Shown here in pieces: positions 7,273 through 11,980 of a stretch of 11,980 nucleotides of DNA. The DNA lies in the NCBI GenBank assembly GCA_030824295.1, contig JAVBYA010000111.1, positions 1 through 11,980 of the forward strand, in the 5' to 3' direction. Made by a program: the position numbers and the translations under genes. The stretch comes from Bacteroidota bacterium (lineage in GTDB: Bacteria > Bacteroidota > Ignavibacteria > UBA10030 > UBA8401). The notes below the pieces were generated by a model. That model had not been told where the DNA came from. It saw nothing but the letters and a program-made list of their open reading frames with translations, and ran no database searches. How positions within the stretch are numbered: position 1 is the first letter of the stretch; the number at the start of each line of letters is the position of its first letter.

Positions 7273-7743
7273 ATGGCTGAACTGAAGGTCGGTTCCAAAG
7301 CCCCCGCTTTTTCATTGACGGCGGGGGATGGAAAAAAATACTCGCTGAAGGATTTCTCCGGGAAGAACGTCGTGCTGTATTTCTATCCGAAGGATGATAC
7401 CTCCGGATGTACGAAAGAAGCGTGTTCATTCCAGGAGAATCTTGCGGCCATCAAACGCAAAGGGGCGGTGGTGATCGGTGTCAGTCCAGATGCCCCGGCC
7501 TCCCACAGTAAATTCGCTGCCAAGTACGATCTCAGTTTTCCGCTCCTCTCCGATGAAAGCAAGGAGATGCTGACCAAGTACGGTGTATGGCAGGAGAAGA
7601 GCATGTACGGACGGAAGTACATGGGAGTCGTCCGCACGACCGTTATCATCAACGGTCAGGGGAAGATCACGCATCTCTTCCCGAAAGTGAAAGTGGACGG
7701 TCATACGGAAGAGGTGATGGCGGCATTGGCGGAGCTCGGATGA
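7273..7743 (+). CDS. bcp: Thioredoxin-dependent thiol peroxidase (Bcp/PrxQ)
   Basis: A 156-residue peroxiredoxin of the Bcp subfamily. The motif PKDDTSGCTKEAC carries peroxidatic C46 and resolving C51, the one-helix spacing typical of Bcp, and R121 (GVVRTTVIIN) is the conserved activating arginine. Length and motif match typical Bcp. It reduces alkyl hydroperoxides and hydrogen peroxide and is recycled by thioredoxin. It shares the fold with the preceding peroxiredoxin but differs clearly around the active site, so this is a pair of distinct subfamilies rather than a recent duplication. The start lies 4 nt after the previous stop with little Shine-Dalgarno match, suggesting translational coupling. 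Its stop overlaps the next start by ATGA. Confidence 0.95.
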   Translation: MAELKVGSKAPAFSLTAGDGKKYSLKDFSGKNVVLYFYPKDDTSGCTKEACSFQENLAAIKRKGAVVIGVSPDAPASHSKFAAKYDLSFPLLSDESKEMLTKYGVWQEKSMYGRKYMGVVRTTVIINGQGKITHLFPKVKVDGHTEEVMAALAELG

Positions 7744-8162
7744 AAGGGACGGTCTATATTTACCGCAAAGCGCATTTCAGCGCATCGCACCGGCTCTTCG
7801 ACCCGGCGTTGACGGATGAGCAGAATGCGGAGATCTTCGGCGGCTGCTCCAATCCCAACGGACACGGTCACAACTATTATATAGAAGTCTGTGTCGCCGG
7901 AGTGACCGACCCCGCCACAGGATTCGTGGTCGATCTGAAGGCCGTGAAGCAGATCATGCAGGAGCGGTTCCTTGCAATGGTGGACCATAAGAACCTGAAT
8001 GCAGATGTCGACTTCCTCCGCGGAGTGAACCCTACCACCGAGAATATCGCCATTGCGGCATTCCGTCAGATCGCACCGCATATCCCGGCGGGGAAACTCT
8101 ATTCGGTCCGTATCTATGAGACCGAGAACAATTATGCTGAATACCGAGGAGACCATTCGTGA
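7740..8162 (+). CDS. 6-pyruvoyl-tetrahydropterin synthase / 6-carboxytetrahydropterin synthase family protein
   Basis: A 140-residue PTPS/QueD-family enzyme. Zinc ligands are H17 (HFSASH), H42 and H44 (GHGH). The catalytic set is C36, D82 and H83 (CSNPNGHGHNY; DHKNLN). Pterin-binding elements are PTTEN (98-102) and the late E127 (YETENN). These motifs resemble the animal PTPS pattern (CNNPNGHGHNY, DPATG, DHKNLD, TTEN, YETDNN) more than E. coli QueD. It converts 7,8-dihydroneopterin triphosphate to 6-pyruvoyl-tetrahydropterin, or to 6-carboxytetrahydropterin if it works in queuosine synthesis; many Bacteroidota homologues carry the QueD name. The position directly before GTP cyclohydrolase I and two SDRs favours a pterin role. 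ATG at 7740 is preferred over the upstream frame extension because GGAG lies 5 nt before it and it overlaps the bcp stop by ATGA. Confidence 0.92.
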   Translation: MKGTVYIYRKAHFSASHRLFDPALTDEQNAEIFGGCSNPNGHGHNYYIEVCVAGVTDPATGFVVDLKAVKQIMQERFLAMVDHKNLNADVDFLRGVNPTTENIAIAAFRQIAPHIPAGKLYSVRIYETENNYAEYRGDHS

Positions 8163-8749
8163 AAAAGAAGACCGCCGGCGATGATGTCACCGGGAAACTG
8201 GAGCGGATCGTCCGTCAACAGCTGAGTTTGATCGGTGAGGAGCCGAAGCGCGAAGGACTGATCAAGACGCCGCACCGCGTAGCGAAGTCACTGCAGTTCC
8301 TTACCAAAGGGTACCGGGACGATGTGAAGACCCTGCTGAATGGCGCCATCTTCAAGGAGGATTACAAGGAGATGGTCATCGTGAAGGATATCGATTACTT
8401 CTCCATGTGCGAGCATCATCTGCTGCCGTTCTACGGCAAGATCCACATCGCCTACATTCCGAACGGCAAGATCGTCGGTCTCAGCAAGATCCCGCGCCTG
8501 GTGGATATGTTCGCGCGGCGGCTGCAGGTGCAGGAACGGATGACACGGCAGATCGCCAATACTCTCTTTGAAGTGCTGAATCCGGAGGGGGTTGCTGTGG
8601 TGTGCGAGGGGAAACATATGTGCATGATGATGAGGGGTGTGGAGAAACAGCATTCACTCGCCACAACGAGCGCCATGCTCGGGGTGTTCCAGAACAACAT
8701 CAAAACGCGGACGGAATTCCTGACGCTGATAACGAACAAATTATCGTAA
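8159..8749 (+). CDS. folE: GTP cyclohydrolase I (type I)
   Basis: A 196-residue FolE, full length for the family. It converts GTP to 7,8-dihydroneopterin triphosphate, the entry step to folate and biopterin-type cofactors. Zinc ligands C84 and H87 (SMCEHHLLPF) and C155 (GKHMCMMMRG) are all present, which marks the zinc-dependent type IA enzyme and not the FolE2 form. The GLSKIPRLVDMFARRLQVQERMT region and the C-terminal KQHSLATTSAMLG segment are classical. The start is GTG at 8159, overlapping the PTPS-like stop by GTGA, with GAGGAG 7 nt upstream. Its product is the substrate of the preceding PTPS-like enzyme. Confidence 0.97.
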   Translation: MKKKTAGDDVTGKLERIVRQQLSLIGEEPKREGLIKTPHRVAKSLQFLTKGYRDDVKTLLNGAIFKEDYKEMVIVKDIDYFSMCEHHLLPFYGKIHIAYIPNGKIVGLSKIPRLVDMFARRLQVQERMTRQIANTLFEVLNPEGVAVVCEGKHMCMMMRGVEKQHSLATTSAMLGVFQNNIKTRTEFLTLITNKLS

Positions 8750-8772
8750 CGTTCCTAACTGAGTCCTGACCT

Positions 8773-9501
8773 GTGATCGAATTAGAGAAGAACTATATCC
8801 CGGTCGTCTGGGTGACCGGAGCAACCAAAGGGATCGGCCTCGCCGTCGCGAATGCCTTTGCCGTGATCGGCTGTAAGGTCGTACTAAGCGGACGCAACCG
8901 TTCGCAGCTGGAGATCAACGCCGGAAAGATCATCGACCAGGGGGGCACTGCGCTTCCGCTGGTGTGCGACGTGACCTCCGAAACGAGCGTGCGTACGGCG
9001 ATGGCGACCATCACCAAGAAACTCGGCGCAGTAGATGTATTGGTGAACAACGCCGGTGTGACACTGTTCGAATCGTTCGAGAAGACCACCATCAAAGAGT
9101 TCGACCAGATACTGGCTACGAACCTCCGCGGGTATTTCCTCACGACGAAAGCGGTACTCACCGCCATGCTGAAGCAGAAAAAAGGACATATCATCAACAT
9201 CCACTCCGTCACTGCTGTCGCGACCTTCATCAACTCATCGGTCTACGCGGCGTCCAAAGCGGGCACGCTCGCCATGTCCCGCAGTCTCCGGGCGGAGGTC
9301 CGTAAGAAGGGAATCCGTATCGTGGATGTCCTTCCGGGAGCTGTGGAGACGGATATGTGGGAGAAACCGATGCGGAAGAAGTTCCACAGCAAGATGATGC
9401 AGCCCGAAGATATCGCTGATGCCATCGTTTCTGTCTATTGTCAGCCGCAGCGGATGACCACAGATGAGATCCTGCTCCGGCCGGTGGAAGGGGACCTGTG
9501 A
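8773..9501 (+). CDS. Short-chain dehydrogenase/reductase (SDR), first of a tandem pair
   Basis: A 242-residue classical SDR with a Rossmann fold. Visible are the cofactor motif T15-G-A-T-K-G-I-G22, the NNAG at 92-95, and the catalytic tetrad N117, S145, Y158, K162 (VYAASK). R41 after the second strand (VVLSGRNRSQL) suggests NADP(H) preference. The substrate is not readable from sequence. Given folE and the PTPS-like gene just upstream, a side-chain carbonyl reductase such as sepiapterin reductase is a reasonable candidate; a FabG-like or other ketoreductase is the alternative. The start is GTG at 8773, 23 nt after folE, with only a weak ribosome-binding site; no better start is nearby. It overlaps the next SDR by GTGA. 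Confidence 0.9.
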   Translation: MIELEKNYIPVVWVTGATKGIGLAVANAFAVIGCKVVLSGRNRSQLEINAGKIIDQGGTALPLVCDVTSETSVRTAMATITKKLGAVDVLVNNAGVTLFESFEKTTIKEFDQILATNLRGYFLTTKAVLTAMLKQKKGHIINIHSVTAVATFINSSVYAASKAGTLAMSRSLRAEVRKKGIRIVDVLPGAVETDMWEKPMRKKFHSKMMQPEDIADAIVSVYCQPQRMTTDEILLRPVEGDL

Positions 9502-10220
9502 ATACCAATGTGAAGGATATGGTCGTACTCGTCACCGGCGCGAGCAAAGGGATCGGCAGAGCGGTGGCGGTACTGTTGTCCGCAGAAGGCGCCAAGGTCG
9601 TACTCGCGGCGCGAAATGCGGTGCTGTTGTCAGAGGTGGAGAAGGAGATCGTTGCAGCAGGAGGGACGGCCGTTTCCATCCCGACCGATGTCACGTCCGA
9701 GCATTCCGTGACGGCACTCGTCCTGGAAGCCAAACGCCGCTTCGGCACGATCGATGTTCTGGTGAACAATGCGGGAGTGGCGACATTCACATCGGTGGAG
9801 GAGACCTCCACGGACGCGTATGACGCCATGATGAATGTGAATCTGAAAGGGGTCTTCCTCTGCAGCCGTGCCGTACTGCCGGCGATGCGTTCACAGAAGC
9901 GGGGGATGATCGTGAACGTTGCGTCGCTGGCCGGGAAGAATTCGCTGGCCGGAGGTTCTGTCTATTCTGCGACCAAATGGGGGCTCATCGGATTCTCCCG
10001 TTCGCTCATGCTCGAAGTGCGGGACGACAACATCCGCGTCGTCACCGTTGCACCGGGTTCGGTCAACACCGGTTTCGCCAACAAGGAACGGAATGACCTC
10101 ACCATCATACAGCCGGAGGATGTCGCCGAGACCGTGCTGTTCGCTCTCACCATGCCGGACCGCGTCAACGTCAGCGAGATCGACATCCGGCCCACCACCC
10201 CCAAACGCAAAGGGAACTGA
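9498..10220 (+). CDS. Short-chain dehydrogenase/reductase (SDR), second of a tandem pair
   Basis: A 240-residue classical SDR with T13-G-A-S-K-G-I-G20, NNAG at 90-93, and the tetrad N115, S143, Y156, K160 (VYSATK). R39 (LAARNAVLL) again suggests NADP(H). It resembles the preceding SDR along its whole length, including the late QPEDxA segment and an E-I-x-x-R-P ending, so the two are probably an old tandem duplication. They have diverged in the loop after the active site (GAVETDMWEKPMRKKFHS versus GSVNTGFANKERND), the substrate-lid region in SDRs, so different substrates are likely. GTG at 9498 follows a purine-rich GGAAGGGG site. It is the last gene of the operon. Confidence 0.9.
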   Translation: MNTNVKDMVVLVTGASKGIGRAVAVLLSAEGAKVVLAARNAVLLSEVEKEIVAAGGTAVSIPTDVTSEHSVTALVLEAKRRFGTIDVLVNNAGVATFTSVEETSTDAYDAMMNVNLKGVFLCSRAVLPAMRSQKRGMIVNVASLAGKNSLAGGSVYSATKWGLIGFSRSLMLEVRDDNIRVVTVAPGSVNTGFANKERNDLTIIQPEDVAETVLFALTMPDRVNVSEIDIRPTTPKRKGN

Positions 10221-10250
10221 ACCTGCTCCTTGCCACCGCTTTAAAATAAG

Positions 10251-10280
10251 GAACGCCGGCTGCATCACAGCTCGGCGTTC
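10251..10280. terminator. Probable bidirectional terminator hairpin between convergent genes
   Basis: GAACGCCG (10251-10258) pairs perfectly with CGGCGTTC (10273-10280), and GCT/AGC extends the stem inward with one bulged T. It sits between the stop of the second SDR and the stop of the convergent Spy-like gene. The minus-strand exit reads CCTTATTTTA, a fair U-rich tail; the plus-strand exit (TATTCATTCC) is weaker. It most likely ends both transcripts. Confidence 0.75.
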
Positions 10281-10302
10281 TATTCATTCCGGAAACTCCC
10301 GG

Positions 10303-10812
10303 TCACTCGTTGATGATCTTCTTCTCGATACGGCGTTCCATGCGCATCGGACCGTCGTTATCCATCATTCTCTCATGCATCATCGGACGGCCCTGACGTT
10401 TGACGCGGGACGGTTTTTGATGTTTCAGAGTGTTCTTCCAGATCTTCTGCTGTTCCGGGGTGAGTGACTTGTTCTTTTCGGACCAGGAATTGAAGTGGTT
10501 CATCTTCATCTGCACTTCCAGACCGGCGATCTCCGTCAGTTTCTTCTCAACGGAGGATTTATCGAACGTATCAGCGTCGATCAGACGGCGGAGTTCCAGT
10601 TGAGCGGTCTCGAGTTTCGCCCGGACCTCGATCTGCTTCTTCTTCATGTCGAAGGAGATCTTCTCGAACTGGTCCTTCTGTGCATCGGTCAGATTCAGTT
10701 TGCCGGGGAAGCCGGCCGTCCGGTTGCGGCCCGGTTCGGGAGCGGGTTGTGCAGCGAGCAGCGAGACCGACAGGATGGTCAGCAGGGTGAAGCGGATGAT
10801 GCGTGCGTTCAT
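10303..10812 (-). CDS. Spy/CpxP-like periplasmic LTxxQ protein
   Basis: A 169-residue secreted protein with a signal peptide (residues 1 to about 21, LLAAQ cleavage region). The mature part is helical and highly charged, with two LTxxQ motifs at 41-45 (LTDAQ) and 117-121 (LTPEQ), the hallmark of the Spy/CpxP family. Family members act as periplasmic chaperones or as sensors of envelope or metal stress; which applies here is unknown. The C-terminus is rich in Met, Arg and His (RPMMHERMMDNDGPMRMERR), which could bind metal but is not diagnostic. GAGG lies 5 nt before the ATG. It stands alone, divergent from the TPR lipoprotein across a 126-bp region in which I find no promoter I would defend. 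Confidence 0.85.
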   Translation of the reverse strand: MNARIIRFTLLTILSVSLLAAQPAPEPGRNRTAGFPGKLNLTDAQKDQFEKISFDMKKKQIEVRAKLETAQLELRRLIDADTFDKSSVEKKLTEIAGLEVQMKMNHFNSWSEKNKSLTPEQQKIWKNTLKHQKPSRVKRQGRPMMHERMMDNDGPMRMERRIEKKIINE

Positions 10813-10938
10813 AGGTACCTCGAGTTAATGAATGATTGGACTCTGCTTCCGTGATGATGTTTCTTTGACAACACCTGCACTTCAGAAGTTTAACATTGAA
10901 TTGCACTGAACGTTTATCTATTTTGTGAAGGAATCACT

Positions 10939-11980
10939 ATGAAACGTCCCTCATATATCGCACTGTTCGCTGCTGCGCTGCTGCTTCCCGGGTGTGCCGT
11001 GTGGAATCCGGTCGCCGATGTGGCGGTCAGCGGATACATCAACACGGTCTCGTACTTCAATTCCTTCTATAATGCACAGCGCCTCTTCAGCGAAGCCGAA
11101 GATGAAGTGATCAAATCGCGCCGCGATTTGCTGGAACGGGGCGGTATCGGTAAACCGTTCACCATTCCCCCCGCTGCACGGCAGAAATTCCAGACCTCCA
11201 TCGAGAAGAACTCGAAAGTGTTATCATTCTATCCCGACTCCCGATGGGTGGACGGCGCGCTGCTGATGATCGGTAAAGCATACTATTATATGGAGGATGA
11301 TGTCCGTTCCGAACGCAAGTTCCTGGAGCTTGCCGTGAAATTCCCGGAGAGCGGACTCATTCCCGAATCGCGTCTCTGGCTGGGGAAGAGCTACCTGCGT
11401 CAGAAGAAATCGGAGCAGGGGGTGAAGCAGCTGGAGGAACTGCTGGCGCAGAAGGATGTCATCGATGCTGAGCTGGCCGGCACGGCCGCATATGAACTCG
11501 GACAATATCACTATCAGAAGGATGATTTCCGGGAAGCAGAACGATTCTATGCCGTTGCAGCAGAGCTGGTGAGTGATGATGAACTGCTGACGCTCATCCA
11601 TTTCCAGCGGGGACAGTGTTTTGCGGAATTGAAACAGAACAAGGAAGCATTCGAGGCGTACGGATCCGCACGGAGTGTATCGCCGATCTATTCGCTCATC
11701 TTCCAGGCGCATTTGCAGCAGGTGAAGATCATCGCCGCCAACGGTGCGCACGAAGAGGCGCTGAATACGCTGGAAGGGATGCTGACCGATGCCAAGAATG
11801 CAGAGTATTTCGCTTCCGTCCATTTCGAGATCGCGAACGTCCTGAGCATGCAGGGCAGGATGGCGGAGGCAGTGGAGAAGTACCGGTTCATTGATACGAT
11901 GTACGTCCGGACGGATGAGGCGGCGCGCTCCTATTATATGCTGGGAGAGTACTTCGAACTCAAAGAGGGGCGCTACGATT
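10939..11980 (+). CDS. TPR-repeat outer-membrane lipoprotein (3' end outside the window)
   Basis: The first 347 codons of an open frame that reaches the right window edge. The N-terminus is a lipoprotein signal ending LLPGC with C19 lipidated. Residues 33-57 (YINTVSYFNSFYNAQRLF and on) form an aromatic helix seen in BamD-like and PorW/SprE-like TPR lipoproteins of Bacteroidota. From about residue 87 the chain is a series of helical hairpins with TPR spacing, for example WVDGALLMIGKAYYYMEDD, PESRLWLGKSYLRQKKSEQG, AAYELGQYHYQKDDFREAERF and AARSYYMLGEYFELKEGRY. Such proteins scaffold envelope complexes (outer-membrane assembly, secretion or gliding); which one cannot be decided here. AAGGA at 10928-10932, 6 nt before ATG, supports the start. 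Confidence 0.87.
   Translation, partial: MKRPSYIALFAAALLLPGCAVWNPVADVAVSGYINTVSYFNSFYNAQRLFSEAEDEVIKSRRDLLERGGIGKPFTIPPAARQKFQTSIEKNSKVLSFYPDSRWVDGALLMIGKAYYYMEDDVRSERKFLELAVKFPESGLIPESRLWLGKSYLRQKKSEQGVKQLEELLAQKDVIDAELAGTAAYELGQYHYQKDDFREAERFYAVAAELVSDDELLTLIHFQRGQCFAELKQNKEAFEAYGSARSVSPIYSLIFQAHLQQVKIIAANGAHEEALNTLEGMLTDAKNAEYFASVHFEIANVLSMQGRMAEAVEKYRFIDTMYVRTDEAARSYYMLGEYFELKEGRYD

Noticed and set aside
7587..7739. Longer N-terminus for the PTPS-like protein (frame opens at 7587)
   Set aside because: The extension overlaps bcp by about 150 bp, has low-complexity shadow sequence, and lacks homology to the family. ATG at 7740 has a ribosome-binding site and the ATGA overlap.
10865..10894. 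Possible sigma-70-like promoter (TTGACA then TTTAAC) before the TPR lipoprotein
   Set aside because: The -35 match is perfect, but the -10 box is poor, the spacing is 18 bp, and this group of bacteria normally uses a different consensus.
10918..10925. CTATTTTG before the TPR lipoprotein as a Bacteroidota -7 box
   Set aside because: The TA dinucleotide is misplaced by one base, and the transcript would start at the ribosome-binding site.

Overview
The window looks like chromosomal DNA from a moderately GC-rich member of the Bacteroidota/Chlorobiota (FCB) group. Three things point there: a TonB-dependent receptor with an N-terminal carboxypeptidase-regulatory-like domain paired with a DUF4249-type lipoprotein, a promoter upstream of the tRNA genes that fits the Bacteroidota pattern (TTG, 19 bp, TAnnTTTG), and a lipoprotein and TPR repertoire typical of that group. 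The exact order cannot be fixed from this sequence. No mobile element, phage gene or CRISPR array is visible, and coding density is high.

Layout, left to right. (1) 1-744, plus strand: the 3' end of a Maf-type nucleotide pyrophosphatase, overlapped by ATGA with a stand-alone B12-binding subunit of the methylmalonyl-CoA mutase type. (2) 741-3098, minus strand: a complete family B DNA polymerase of Pol II size. Its stop codon shares the palindrome TTAA with the stop of the B12 gene. (3) 3126-6251, minus strand: a two-gene outer-membrane operon (TonB-dependent receptor, then DUF4249-like lipoprotein) ending in a strong rho-independent terminator. (4) 6367-6649, plus strand: a promoter and two tRNA-Ser genes (GGA and CGA anticodons) separated by a short spacer that folds into a strong hairpin. 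(5) 6804-10220, plus strand: a tight six-gene operon: PrxQ/AhpE-like peroxiredoxin, Bcp peroxiredoxin, 6-pyruvoyl-tetrahydropterin synthase-like protein, GTP cyclohydrolase I, and two tandem short-chain dehydrogenases. A hairpin terminator follows. (6) 10303-10812, minus strand: a Spy/CpxP-like periplasmic LTxxQ protein. (7) 10939 to the end, plus strand: the first 347 codons of a TPR lipoprotein that runs off the window.

The most coherent functional story is the operon at 6804-10220. GTP cyclohydrolase I makes dihydroneopterin triphosphate from GTP, the PTPS-like enzyme can convert it to 6-pyruvoyl-tetrahydropterin, and an SDR of the sepiapterin-reductase type could reduce the side chain to a tetrahydrobiopterin-like cofactor. 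All three reaction classes needed for a BH4-type pterin sit in one translationally coupled block, preceded by two thiol peroxidases. The pathway assignment is an inference. The enzymes' families are well supported, but the SDR substrates are not readable from sequence alone.
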